A program made the translations under genes and the position numbers. The notes under the pieces are model-generated. The model was not told the DNA's origin and did not search any database. It worked only from the letters and a program-made list of their open reading frames with translations. A stretch of DNA of 64,000 nt from Candidatus Obscuribacterales bacterium. GTDB taxonomy: Bacteria > Cyanobacteriota > Vampirovibrionia > Obscuribacterales > Obscuribacteraceae. The first letter of the stretch is position 1. Each line of letters opens with the position of its first letter. This document shows, one piece after another, positions 55,399 through 63,991 of the stretch. The stretch is from contig JAIEOQ010000009.1 in assembly GCA_019750335.1 (NCBI GenBank), positions 1-64,000 on the forward strand, written 5' to 3'.

Positions 55399-56690
55399 GG
55401 ATAGAGTCCGCGTAGCTTTCGTGCTTCGAAAAGTCTTTGCACGGCCAAGGATATGGCTGCTGTTCGCAAATCGCATTTCTTCTCTTCTGCCTGCTGGAAC
55501 ATTCGATTGCAGGCTTGATCGATCAGTTTTTCCAAGCGTTGATATACTTCTTGCTCAGTCCAAAAAAGATGCATGATCCCTTGCACCCATTCAAAATAAC
55601 CGGCGGTTACGCTTGAAGCGTTGGCAACGATATCAGGTACTATAATCACGCCTTTTGCGTTGAGAATTTGATCCGCTTCCGGTGTGGTCGGAGCGTTGGC
55701 TCCTTCAACTAAAATTTTGCAATTGAGCTTGCCGGCATTTTCTTTATTGATTACTTCGGAAACGGCGCAAGGTACGAGAATGTCGCATTCAAGTTCCAGC
55801 AGTTCGGCATTGCTTAAGCTCTTTGCTCCGGCAAAACCGGATATAGTGCCTTTTCCCGCAATGTGAGCTTCGAGTTTATTTAAATCAAGCCCGTTTTTGT
55901 CGTACACACCGCCGGAGCTGTCCGAAATGCCGATTACATTGAAACCGGCTTTGTTTAAGCTGTGCGCTACCACTGCGCCGACTTGTCCCATACCTTGAAT
56001 AACAACCGACGGTGTTTTTCCGCCGATTTTATAATGTTCGGCGGCGCGACGAGCGCAATGAGCGACGCCATAGCCGGTAGCTTCCAGCATGCCGAGCGAA
56101 CCGCCGATTGACTTCGGCTTACCGGTGACGACGGAGGGAACGGTGTGCCCTACGTTCATGCTGTAGGTATCCATGACCCAGGCCATGATTTGCGCGTTAG
56201 TATTAAGGTCGGGTCCTGGTACGTCATAATCAGGACCAATCAAACTGATGATCTCTGCTGTATACCTGCGAGTTAATTTCTCCAATTCATTGTCGCTGAC
56301 CGTTGAAGCATCGACGGCTATGCCACCGTGGGCGCCACCAAATGGCAGATCCATTAGAGCGCATTTCCAAGTCATCAGCATGGCCATGGCAGCGACTTCA
56401 CCGAGATTGACAGACTTGTGAAAGCGAATACCGCCTTTGCCTGGTCCGAGCGATATATCGTGATGTACGCGGTATCCGGCAAAGGCTCTAATCGAGCCGT
56501 TATCCATCCGAACCGGCACTACCACATTGAAGCAACGTTTCGGATGGCGCATCGGCTCATAAAGCCCGGTGTCAAGTTTTAAAAGAGCTGCTGCTTTATC
56601 CAGGCGGTTTTGCATCATACAAAACTGCTCGGTTTCCCACTCGTTGCGCAGAGGCGGGTGTTCCGATCTCTTGTCAATCGCTTTGCTCAT
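55395..56690 (-). CDS. gdhA: Glutamate dehydrogenase-family protein with Lys-to-His change at the catalytic lysine
   Basis: A 431-residue Glu/Leu/Phe/Val dehydrogenase of the hexameric GDH type. Substrate segment SLGPGKGGIRFH (Lys85), MTWKCALMDLPFGG (Lys109), YDVPGPDLNTNAQIMAWVMDTY (Asp161), and the NAD(P) domain with ATGYGVAHCARRA and VIQGMGQVGAVVAHSL. These match Lys89, Lys113 and Asp165 of Clostridium GDH at a constant offset of four, but the catalytic Lys125 is His121 here (PFGGAHGGI; codon CAC at 56330-56328). The protein may be inactive or altered. AAGGA precedes the ATG. It lies 33 bp after the formiminotransferase gene, which would supply glutamate. Confidence 0.9.
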   Translation of the reverse strand: MSKAIDKRSEHPPLRNEWETEQFCMMQNRLDKAAALLKLDTGLYEPMRHPKRCFNVVVPVRMDNGSIRAFAGYRVHHDISLGPGKGGIRFHKSVNLGEVAAMAMLMTWKCALMDLPFGGAHGGIAVDASTVSDNELEKLTRRYTAEIISLIGPDYDVPGPDLNTNAQIMAWVMDTYSMNVGHTVPSVVTGKPKSIGGSLGMLEATGYGVAHCARRAAEHYKIGGKTPSVVIQGMGQVGAVVAHSLNKAGFNVIGISDSSGGVYDKNGLDLNKLEAHIAGKGTISGFAGAKSLSNAELLELECDILVPCAVSEVINKENAGKLNCKILVEGANAPTTPEADQILNAKGVIIVPDIVANASSVTAGYFEWVQGIMHLFWTEQEVYQRLEKLIDQACNRMFQQAEEKKCDLRTAAISLAVQRLFEARKLRGLYP

Positions 56691-56723
56691 AGGAATCCTT
56701 TTCTTGCCTGAATCTATAGCTTA

Positions 56724-58391
56724 TCACTTCAGTTTTGCCAGAATCTCATTATGAAGTTGCCGGCTTAGTTCGCGTAACGTGTTTATCTTGGCTTCAGCTT
56801 TAGCGTGCAAATCTTTTTTGAAATTCTGGTCGCTAATTTCGCGCAAGTTAATCAGTACATTGTAAAAAGCCCCTTCTCCGGCCGCTCTGGCCGTAAGTCC
56901 GGCAACACCGGCGTCACTTAAAGTATTCGGGTTGCCTTTCGTGCTTACTTTCGCTGCCAGTTGCAAGGATTCGTAACTTAAATCAAGAACCGAATAGGGA
57001 ATTAAAGTGGCAGTTTTGTTTGCGTCGTCAATGGCTTGATTACGTAAAGCGGCGGCTTGTTCCGAATCTTTAGATAGTCGTCTTGCCTCGGCAATTTTAT
57101 TGAAAGCGTCCGTGTCGGCGTCAATCGCCTGTAAGAATTTAGCCTTTAGAGCTTGAGCTTCAGCGGCAATTGCTGACATTTCATCATTGAGATTGGTGAA
57201 CCCTTTTTTCCCGTGAGTGAGATTGGCGACCATTGAAGCTAAGGCCGCCGAAAGAGCGCCGCAAAGTGCGGCTACGCTACCGCCGCCCGGCGCCGGAGAT
57301 TCAGAGGAAAGTTCGTCGACAAAATCACAAACAGGCATGGTACGAAGCAGTTTGCCTGTGCTGGCAATGGCATATTCGATGATCTTCTTTTGCGGATCAA
57401 AAGGAGCAATATCGGCAAGACCTAAAGAAAGAATCGCCGCTTGCACAAGCTCGGATTCTGGAACACCTATAGACCGCCCTTGTTTCAACAAATAATACTT
57501 TCCGGCTTGCAGCATCGGCGCAAGCGGAATCATGCCGACGACTTCACTGCCGGTCACTCTTAGCCCAAGCTTATCGGCTTGTTGCACACATTCGTCAAAA
57601 GCTTGTTCGATTGAAGTTTGAGCATAATCAACCAAATTGATCGAAATTTGCGCTTGTTTATACTCTTCCACATACCAGCCGACAGCTTTGCATGCTTTTA
57701 ACGTACCGGGGACTTTTAAGCTTACTCCTTGCGCATCCTTCATGATATTGCCGCCGCTGTCTCGTTTAGCCCGTCCGGCTTCGCGAATATTCAAGGCGAT
57801 TTCATTGGCCAGCTTTTGCGATTTCGTATTCAGATTCACGTTGTATGCGATCAAAAAAGGCCTTGCACCAATTACGGTGGCACCGGACTGCGGGTTGAAT
57901 TCATGCGGGCCAAAATCGGGAATGAAGCCTTTCTTCATTCGCTCGGCAAGAGCCTCATATTCACCTTGCCTGATATCGGCTAAATTATGTCGTTCTTTTT
58001 TTGTCGCAGCTTCGGCGTATAGATAAATCGGAATCTTCAGTTCTTCACCGACGCGTTTAGCAAGCCGGTGAGCAAGATCGGCGCATTCTTCCATGGTTAT
58101 ATTCGCAACCGGAATGAAAGGACAAACATCTGTCGCGCCGATTCGTGAATGGGCGCCTTTATGTTGGCGCATATCGATTAAGGCGGCGGCTTTAGCTATG
58201 CCTGCATAGGCCGCTTCCAATACCGATTCCGGTTCGCCGACAAAAGTAATAACTGTGCGATTGGTTGATTGTCCAGGATCTACATCCAGCAGTGTGACAC
58301 CTTCCACTTGGCGTATAGCCTCGGCGATGGCATCTATCGTTCTTTTATTTCTGCCCTCGCTGAAATTAGGAACACACTCGACAAGGGGCAT
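56724..58391 (-). CDS. ftcD: Formimidoyltransferase-cyclodeaminase (bifunctional)
   Basis: Last step of histidine degradation: moves the formimino group from formiminoglutamate to tetrahydrofolate, releasing glutamate, then deaminates it to methenyl-THF. The 555-residue protein contains the transferase (1-320; VECVPNFSEGRNKRTIDAI, ANITMEECADLAHRLAKRVGEELKIPIYLYAEAA, GPHEFNPQSGATVIGARPFLIAYNVNL) and the cyclodeaminase (about 360-550; FVDELSSESPAPGGGSVAALCGALSAALASMVANLT). The full fusion is as in animals and some bacteria. GAGGAT precedes the ATG. No other hut gene is in the window; the downstream GDH-like gene is on the same strand. Confidence 0.95.
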   Translation of the reverse strand: MPLVECVPNFSEGRNKRTIDAIAEAIRQVEGVTLLDVDPGQSTNRTVITFVGEPESVLEAAYAGIAKAAALIDMRQHKGAHSRIGATDVCPFIPVANITMEECADLAHRLAKRVGEELKIPIYLYAEAATKKERHNLADIRQGEYEALAERMKKGFIPDFGPHEFNPQSGATVIGARPFLIAYNVNLNTKSQKLANEIALNIREAGRAKRDSGGNIMKDAQGVSLKVPGTLKACKAVGWYVEEYKQAQISINLVDYAQTSIEQAFDECVQQADKLGLRVTGSEVVGMIPLAPMLQAGKYYLLKQGRSIGVPESELVQAAILSLGLADIAPFDPQKKIIEYAIASTGKLLRTMPVCDFVDELSSESPAPGGGSVAALCGALSAALASMVANLTHGKKGFTNLNDEMSAIAAEAQALKAKFLQAIDADTDAFNKIAEARRLSKDSEQAAALRNQAIDDANKTATLIPYSVLDLSYESLQLAAKVSTKGNPNTLSDAGVAGLTARAAGEGAFYNVLINLREISDQNFKKDLHAKAEAKINTLRELSRQLHNEILAKLK

Positions 58392-58426
58392 AAACTATCC
58401 TCGACAACCGGTATCGCAGCTGCCCA

Positions 58427-59203
58427 TTATAGATCGAGACGGCGCTGTTTTCTCTGGTCGAGCTTGTAAGTAAGAAAAAAGGTGCCGCCAAGCACGGCTA
58501 GAGAAGCGAGAGACCAGAAAAATCCCCAAATAAAGGACGGTATTCCGGTTAGCTGCTGCATATTAGTGGCGTCGGACCAAGTGCCGGGAAAAAATCCGAA
58601 AGATTGCAAGAGCAAAGTCCACATACCGGAAAGTGAATTAAGGGTCGATTGGACGGCGACAAACAATAACAATAGATAGGCTTGTTTATCCGAAAGCTTT
58701 TTGCCGGCATAGAAAAATCCGGCGGCCATGGACAATCCCCAAGCTAAGCTGCCCAAACCTTGCTGCCATTGCCACTGACTAAAAATGACGCCGGGCATAA
58801 AATAAAAACTGCACAAAGCGATACTTGTTCCTAAAAAACAAAGCAAAGCTCGCGAGCAGGTTGGAAAACGAGCTAAAAGAATCAGCGCGCCGCCAAAAAA
58901 AGCTTCACCGAGATAACCGGTTTGACCGTATATAAATGGGTTGCCGCCATGGCAGAAAGTCAGACCGCCGTGTCCGGCACCATCGCTAACGATCGAGAGT
59001 CCGGAAACGGAGCCGCCTGTCATCAGACAAGCGAAAGCGTGTCCCAGTTCGTGTACGATAGTTTCAAATTGATTTAACGGAGCTAAAATTGTGTTGAACA
59101 GCGGCATTTCACCTAAAAGCAGTGAAATAACGGCAAAAAATAAGAGCAGCCAAAAGGTCTTTTGGTTAACGGGCTTACTGCTGATAGACTTAATAGCGGT
59201 CAT
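58427..59203 (-). CDS. M50-like membrane zinc protease
   Basis: A 258-residue membrane protein with about six hydrophobic helices. The zinc motif HELGH occurs in FETIVHELGHAFACLMTGGSVSGLSI (about 44-69), the arrangement of the Peptidase_M50B family; a second ligand Asp/Asn is not certain. Such proteases are thought to cleave substrates within membranes, but many M50B members are uncharacterised. Its start codon is only 14 bp from that of the divergent methyltransferase gene, so their promoters must overlap the opposite gene. Confidence 0.8.
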   Translation of the reverse strand: MTAIKSISSKPVNQKTFWLLLFFAVISLLLGEMPLFNTILAPLNQFETIVHELGHAFACLMTGGSVSGLSIVSDGAGHGGLTFCHGGNPFIYGQTGYLGEAFFGGALILLARFPTCSRALLCFLGTSIALCSFYFMPGVIFSQWQWQQGLGSLAWGLSMAAGFFYAGKKLSDKQAYLLLLFVAVQSTLNSLSGMWTLLLQSFGFFPGTWSDATNMQQLTGIPSFIWGFFWSLASLAVLGGTFFLTYKLDQRKQRRLDL

Positions 59204-59217
59204 TAATTGAAGATATC

Positions 59218-59838
59218 ATGAAACCGCAAAATTCAAGCCAACATACAAGCTATCAAAAAGACTATTTTGATGCCAACGTTGATTTCTTCCGACAACCGAT
59301 TCCGCTTGAAATTCAAGAGCGCACTGTAGAAATAGTAAATTCCGCAGCTCTGCGTAAATCTATGCAAGTGCTGGACGTGGCAACCGGCGTTGGCGTTTTA
59401 ATTCCTTATTTCTTAAAAGCCGGTATTGAACCGAGCTCCATCTTGGGTGTTGATTTAAGCGCTGAAATGTTGAGCGAAGCTAAAAAAAATTATCCTGATG
59501 TGGGTTTTTGGCAAGGTGATATTCTCGAATATCCTTTATCGGGTAGTCCTTTTGATGCTGTATTTCTCAACGCATGCTTCGGTAATTTTTTTGATCAATT
59601 TGCTGTTTTAAAACATTGTCGTGCTCTCTTGTCGGCGACGGGCAAAATAGTGATTAGCCATCCGCTGGGAAACAGTTTTGTGCTTAGGCTGAAAGAGCAG
59701 GACCCGCGTTTAGTGTTGGCGCTGCTTCCGGATAAAACAAAATTAGAAGCTTGGGCAGGCGAGTTGAATCTTGTTTTACAACAGTATCGAGACGAGGAGG
59801 AGCTGTATTTAGCTCTTCTGGAAGTAGATAGAAATTGA
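59218..59838 (+). CDS. SAM-dependent methyltransferase
   Basis: A 206-residue class I methyltransferase: motif I VLDVATGVGVLIPYFLKAG (about 51-69), motif II ILGVDLSAEMLSEAKKNYPD, motif III FWQGDILEYPL and motif IV FDAVFLNACFGNFFDQFAVL. It resembles UbiE/Methyltransf_11 types. The C-terminus (KTKLEAWAGELNLVL) is compatible with small-molecule binding. An EamA transporter gene follows after 4 bp, so the two are one operon. Substrate unknown. Confidence 0.85.
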   Translation: MKPQNSSQHTSYQKDYFDANVDFFRQPIPLEIQERTVEIVNSAALRKSMQVLDVATGVGVLIPYFLKAGIEPSSILGVDLSAEMLSEAKKNYPDVGFWQGDILEYPLSGSPFDAVFLNACFGNFFDQFAVLKHCRALLSATGKIVISHPLGNSFVLRLKEQDPRLVLALLPDKTKLEAWAGELNLVLQQYRDEEELYLALLEVDRN

Positions 59839-59842
59839 TAAG

Positions 59843-60736
59843 GTGCTTGAGCTTAACGTACTAGTTTTAATCAGTCTTTTCTGTTGGGGATTTTGGGGAA
59901 TCTCGGACAAAAAAGCTCTGGCTCACGGTAGCCAGTTTGAAGTAATGCTCTGTTTGTATTTCTTGTCGCTGTTGTTGATACCGCCTGTAGTTCTGTCCCT
60001 TAACATTGTGCATCCCGGTTGGTCGTTACCAGCAGATTTACTTTTTTGGACCGGATTAGCTTCTTTAGCTTATACCGGAGCAATTTTTAGTTATTTGAGC
60101 GCGATGTCTAAAACTGAAGCCAGTTTCGTTTTAGGCATTACTGCTTCATATCCCCTGGTATTGCAAATATTAGCGGCGGTTTTTCTTGGTGAGGCATTGG
60201 TCTGGCAACGTCTACTCGGCGGACTGGTTATTGGTGCCGGTATTGGCATGATTGGCGGTTCTCAAACAAAAAGAGAAGAAAAGCTGCCGCCTGAGCAAAA
60301 AATACAACTTGTGCTCAGTGTTGTTATGGCAACTTTGTGTTGGGGTGTTTGGGGTTTGTTCGACAAAAAAGCTTTGGCTTCAGGCGGACCGCTTGAAGTG
60401 TATTTAGCGCAAAGACTTTGGGATCTGTTTTTTCTGTTGTTGTTTCTTTGCGTGCTTTTTTGGCGCAAGATCAAGTTCAATTGGCGCAATAAAAAATTGT
60501 GGCTTTTCTCAGCTGGTTCAGAAGGTGCGGTTGCCGCAGGTGGACTGGCTTATTTAGGAGCGCTGTCCCAAGCTTCGGCATCTTATGTGATAACGATTAC
60601 CGGCTGTTATCCCTTGGTTATGTATATTCTTGCTTTGTTTTTATTGAAAGAAAAGTTCAATGCCATCCGTTTTGCCGGCATTGTTCTTGTAGTTTGCGGC
60701 GGACTTTTAGTGCAACTCACTCAAAGTCAGATCTGA
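59843..60736 (+). CDS. EamA/DMT-family transporter
   Basis: A 297-residue membrane protein with ten helices in two EamA repeats. The repeats are unusually alike at their starts: FCWGFWGISDKKALAHGSQFEV (13-34) and LCWGVWGLFDKKALASGGPLEV (about 165-186), which shows internal duplication. It probably exports a small metabolite. The start is GTG at 59843, immediately after the methyltransferase stop. Confidence 0.87.
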   Translation: MLELNVLVLISLFCWGFWGISDKKALAHGSQFEVMLCLYFLSLLLIPPVVLSLNIVHPGWSLPADLLFWTGLASLAYTGAIFSYLSAMSKTEASFVLGITASYPLVLQILAAVFLGEALVWQRLLGGLVIGAGIGMIGGSQTKREEKLPPEQKIQLVLSVVMATLCWGVWGLFDKKALASGGPLEVYLAQRLWDLFFLLLFLCVLFWRKIKFNWRNKKLWLFSAGSEGAVAAGGLAYLGALSQASASYVITITGCYPLVMYILALFLLKEKFNAIRFAGIVLVVCGGLLVQLTQSQI

Positions 60737-60755
60737 ATTATTTAGTTAGAAAAAT

Positions 60756-60845
60756 CGGAGAGGGAGAGATTCGAACTCTCGGTACAGCTTTTGACCATAC
60801 AACTTCTTAGCAGGAAGCCGCTTTCGACCACTCAGCCACCTCTCC
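60756..60845 (-). tRNA. tRNA-Ser (anticodon GCT)
   Basis: On the minus strand the acceptor stem GGAGAGG pairs with CCTCTCC. The D-arm is GCTGAGTGGTCGAAAGC. The anticodon stem GCTTC/GAAGT encloses loop CTGCTAA with anticodon GCT. A long variable arm (about 20 nt) and T-arm GAGAG-TTCGAAT-CTCTC follow, with discriminator G. All are typical of class II tRNA-Ser reading AGC/AGU. CCA is not encoded. Confidence 0.95.
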
Positions 60846-60919
60846 ATAGAGGTTTCCTTGTTCAGGAATAGATAGAAATATAGCACACCTGACATCTCGG
60901 TGTATTTGAAGAAGCGTTA

Positions 60920-61819
60920 CTACAGAATGCCAAGAACTACTAGGCAGACCCAGTAGTAGCTGATTGCCCCACCGAATATCAAACCGTCGCCGCGATCGAG
61001 CATACCGCCATGTCCTGGAATTAAATTACCTGAGTCTTTTAATCCGGCGTCACGTTTCAATAATGATTCGCAAAGATCTCCTAATTGAGCGCCGATACTG
61101 ACGAATAATCCCATTAAAGGAGCTTGCCAAAGATTATTACGGAAAGGGTGTTCGGTAAAGAAATAGTGATCAGCGCAATAAACAACAATCGTGGCCCAGA
61201 AGACCGAAGCAAGCAACCCGCCGATTGCCCCTTCAACAGTTTTTTTCGGGCTTATTTGCGGATAAAGTAAATGTTTGCCGAAATGTTTGCCGCAGTAATA
61301 AGCAAACACGTCTGTAGCCCAGATGATGAATAAACTTGCCCAAACGTAAGCTAAGCCAGGTTGTTGAAGTGGGTTAACCGATTCGGTCATTCCCTGCGGG
61401 ACAAGATTGCGTAAAAGCACAAGATGGCTGGGCATCCAACCAACATAAATGAAGCCGAGAATAGTCGTAGCGATATCGGCAATCGTGGCCGGCGGATTTT
61501 CTTGTCTCAATAACAGTCGAAAGAAAGAGAGGCAAACTCCGATTGTAAGAACGATTGGAAAATGTTGTAGAGGAAAGTTCGCGGCAATATTTAAGCCGGG
61601 AATCTCCGGTAAAGTGGCAATCACAAAGAAAGCGATAATCATATTGCGTATGATACGCGGCGACGGATTGATTCCTTTCGCTTTGGTCATGGTGATGAAT
61701 TCGTTGCCGGCTATATAACATGCTGAGCCTAAGGCTAATGACCAAATTAAACCGCCTGCCACCAAGGCGACGATCGCTATGAAAAAAAGTGAGAATCCGT
61801 AAATGACTCGTTTTGACAA
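60920..61819 (-). CDS. cdsA: Phosphatidate cytidylyltransferase
   Basis: Makes CDP-diacylglycerol from phosphatidate and CTP, in the inner membrane. The 299-residue protein has about eight helices and the C-terminal signature QLGDLCESLLKRDAGLKDSGNLIPGHGGMLDRGDGLIF, nearly the full CDS motif (the final Asp of DRxD is replaced by Gly-Asp spacing). SPKKTVEGAIGG precedes it. The start is TTG at 61819, two bases after the stop of the yibE/F-like gene, with AGGAG about 11 nt upstream. It is the last gene of a ruvB-yibE/F-cdsA string. Confidence 0.93.
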   Translation of the reverse strand: MSKRVIYGFSLFFIAIVALVAGGLIWSLALGSACYIAGNEFITMTKAKGINPSPRIIRNMIIAFFVIATLPEIPGLNIAANFPLQHFPIVLTIGVCLSFFRLLLRQENPPATIADIATTILGFIYVGWMPSHLVLLRNLVPQGMTESVNPLQQPGLAYVWASLFIIWATDVFAYYCGKHFGKHLLYPQISPKKTVEGAIGGLLASVFWATIVVYCADHYFFTEHPFRNNLWQAPLMGLFVSIGAQLGDLCESLLKRDAGLKDSGNLIPGHGGMLDRGDGLIFGGAISYYWVCLVVLGIL

Positions 61820-61821
61820 GA

Positions 61822-62934
61822 TCAGTTCTCACTCCTCATTAGGCGCGCGGCTGCCAGGGCGGTCAGAGGAATCGTGCAAACTAAGCCAAGGCTGCCGGTC
61901 AATGCCGAAGCGATTTCGGTAGCAACCAGATCCAAGTTGAGCAGTTTGATTGAAGGCATGTGAGCCATCAGCAGCAATAAAGGTAGCGCGGAGCCGGCAT
62001 AAGCTAGAACGAGGGTCGTAGTCATGCTACCCATAATGTCTCGCCCGACGTTCATGCCGCGGCGGTAAAGTTCTTTGCTGTCCAGCTCCGGATTCGCTTC
62101 TTTGATTTCAAATACGGCAGAAGCAATGGAGATGGCGACATCCATGATTACTCCTAACGCTCCAATCAGCATGGATGCCGCGAGCAAGCCGGCAAAAAAT
62201 TCCGGTGGTTGAGAGAGTACGGAGCCGCGTAAAATTTGTGCCTCTTCTGAAGAAAGCCCGGTCAACGGCGCCGAGTCTATGATGGCTTGTGAAGCGATTC
62301 CGGCGATGATTACACCGCCAGCGGTGCCAAGAATCGCCGCTGCCGATTTTTTCGAGAATCCGCCGACGCAGAGTACGGTAACCAGAGCGGCGGCCACGCA
62401 AATAAGCGTTGAGCTTATTAGCGGGTTAAAACCCTGGAGGCTTAGAGGCAGCAGCACCAAGCCGATCAAGGCGATGGCTGTGAGCAGCCCGGCAAGAGAT
62501 TTTAAGCCGTTTTTGCCGCCAAAAATAAGATAGGCTGCTAAAAATACGCCAGCTAAGGCGAATAGTGCCGGCGCACGATGATAGTCGGCAATGTTCAATT
62601 CTGCTGGTGATTTGTCCGATTGCACTACAGAGAGTACGACTTCCTTGCCGGGAATAGCATTAACGTTGAAGGACGGATTATCGGTGATTTCGTTGGTGAT
62701 CCCGAAAATCTGACCTTTGAGCGGTCCTTCCAGAATCTCAACTTGCACCAGTTGTTGTTTGCTGGTGATGCCGGCGTTAGTAAGCAAGCTGGCGTTTATT
62801 TGTGGTTGAGAGATGCTTTTTACCCGGCCCACAACAAAATCCTCACGGATTTTTTCCGGACTTTGTTGTGCGGATGCCACCGCTGGTAGTACTAGCGGAA
62901 ATAAGAAAATAAGGAGAGCTACGCGTGATCTCAT
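61822..62934 (-). CDS. YibE/F-like membrane protein
   Basis: A 370-residue protein with a signal peptide (MRSRVALLIFLFPLVLPAVASAQ), an extracytoplasmic beta-rich domain (about 25-118) and about seven helices. The YibE/F hallmark is GVIMDVAISIASAVFEIKEANPEL and MNVGRDIMGSMTTTLVLAYAGSALPLLLL. The family is widespread but of unknown function; a transport role is suspected. Its ATG overlaps the ruvB stop as TAATG, so translation is coupled. Confidence 0.9.
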   Translation of the reverse strand: MRSRVALLIFLFPLVLPAVASAQQSPEKIREDFVVGRVKSISQPQINASLLTNAGITSKQQLVQVEILEGPLKGQIFGITNEITDNPSFNVNAIPGKEVVLSVVQSDKSPAELNIADYHRAPALFALAGVFLAAYLIFGGKNGLKSLAGLLTAIALIGLVLLPLSLQGFNPLISSTLICVAAALVTVLCVGGFSKKSAAAILGTAGGVIIAGIASQAIIDSAPLTGLSSEEAQILRGSVLSQPPEFFAGLLAASMLIGALGVIMDVAISIASAVFEIKEANPELDSKELYRRGMNVGRDIMGSMTTTLVLAYAGSALPLLLLMAHMPSIKLLNLDLVATEIASALTGSLGLVCTIPLTALAAARLMRSEN

Positions 62935-63959
62935 TAAGCTTCAGTACCGGAATTGAGATTGAGGCTAAGTTGAGCGCTTGGAGCTGTTCTACCCAGATGA
63001 GCGTAGGCGCCGGCTGTGGCAACCCGACCGCGGGGAGTACGTTGAATAAATCCGCATTGGATCAGGAAAGGCTCGTAAACGTCTTCAATCGTTTCGCTAT
63101 CTTCGCCAAGGGTGGCGGCTAAAGTTTCCAGCCCGACCGGGCCGCCGCCGTAAGTATCAACTAGGACGGTGAGTAGACGTCTGTCTGTCGGATCCAATCC
63201 ATGAATATCCACTTGATACATTTCCAGCGCTGCGTGTGCGGTTTGCTCGTCGACAAGACTATGTCCTTTAAATTGCGCGTAATCGCGGACTAAGCGAACC
63301 AAGCGGTTGACGATACGTGGTGTGCCCCTAGCCCTTCCGGCAATAGCGGCAATTGCTTGATCGTTCATATTTACCGCTAATATGCCGGCGGTTCGGCGAA
63401 CTATTTTTCCGAGCTCTTCTGGTGTGTAAAATTCAAGACGGCAGATGAAGCCGAAACGATCGCGCAAAGCATTGGACAGCATAGACACTTTAGTCGTGGC
63501 ACCAATTAAGGTGAATCGCGGTAAGGGTAAGCGCATAGTTCTTGTCGCTTGTCCTTTGCCTGCGGTCAGATCGATCACATAATCTTCCATTGCCGGATAA
63601 AGTAACTCTTCGGCGATCCGGCTTAAGCGGTGAATTTCGTCGATAAAAAGTACGTCTCCGGCTTCCAGCTGATGTAAAAGACCGATGATGTCGCGCGGTC
63701 TTTCAAGGCTTGGACCGGAAGCAAGATGAATTTTGGCGTTCATCTCTTTGGCGATTAAATAGGCTAAAGAAGTTTTGCCTAATCCGGGCGGTCCGTAAAA
63801 AAGAATATGGTCCAAGGCGTCTTTGCGAGTTGACGCTGCGGCAATGGACATTTCGAGCATAGAGCGAATTCGACTTTGCCCGATATATTCATCGAGTGTT
63901 TTTGGCCGCAAATTTAAGTCTGATTTGCGGTCCGAAACACTTTCCTTTGTCGACAGCAC
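62934..63959 (-). CDS. ruvB: Holliday junction branch-migration ATPase RuvB
   Basis: Hexameric AAA+ motor that drives branch migration with RuvA. The 341-residue protein has LRPKTLDEYIGQ (17-28), Walker A GPPGLGKTSLA, Walker B LFIDEIHRL, sensor 1 LIGATTK, the arginine-finger region LRDRFGFICRLEFY and the C-terminal winged helix (LDPTDRRLLTVLVDTYGGGPVGLETLA, GFIQRTPRGRVAT). The start is GTG 63959; no Shine-Dalgarno is visible and a stable hairpin directly precedes it. It heads the string with yibE/F and cdsA. Confidence 0.96.
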   Translation of the reverse strand: MLSTKESVSDRKSDLNLRPKTLDEYIGQSRIRSMLEMSIAAASTRKDALDHILFYGPPGLGKTSLAYLIAKEMNAKIHLASGPSLERPRDIIGLLHQLEAGDVLFIDEIHRLSRIAEELLYPAMEDYVIDLTAGKGQATRTMRLPLPRFTLIGATTKVSMLSNALRDRFGFICRLEFYTPEELGKIVRRTAGILAVNMNDQAIAAIAGRARGTPRIVNRLVRLVRDYAQFKGHSLVDEQTAHAALEMYQVDIHGLDPTDRRLLTVLVDTYGGGPVGLETLAATLGEDSETIEDVYEPFLIQCGFIQRTPRGRVATAGAYAHLGRTAPSAQLSLNLNSGTEA

Positions 63960-63961
63960 GT

Positions 63962-63991
63962 CAGAGCGGCGAGTTTTGCCGCTCTGTTTTT
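63962..63991 (+). terminator. Terminator-like hairpin directly upstream of ruvB
   Basis: CAGAGCGGC (63962-63970) pairs with GCCGCTCTG (63978-63986) around a 7-nt loop, followed on the plus strand by TTTTT. On the minus strand it sits two bases before the ruvB GTG. No plus-strand gene that it could terminate is visible in the window. Confidence 0.6.
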
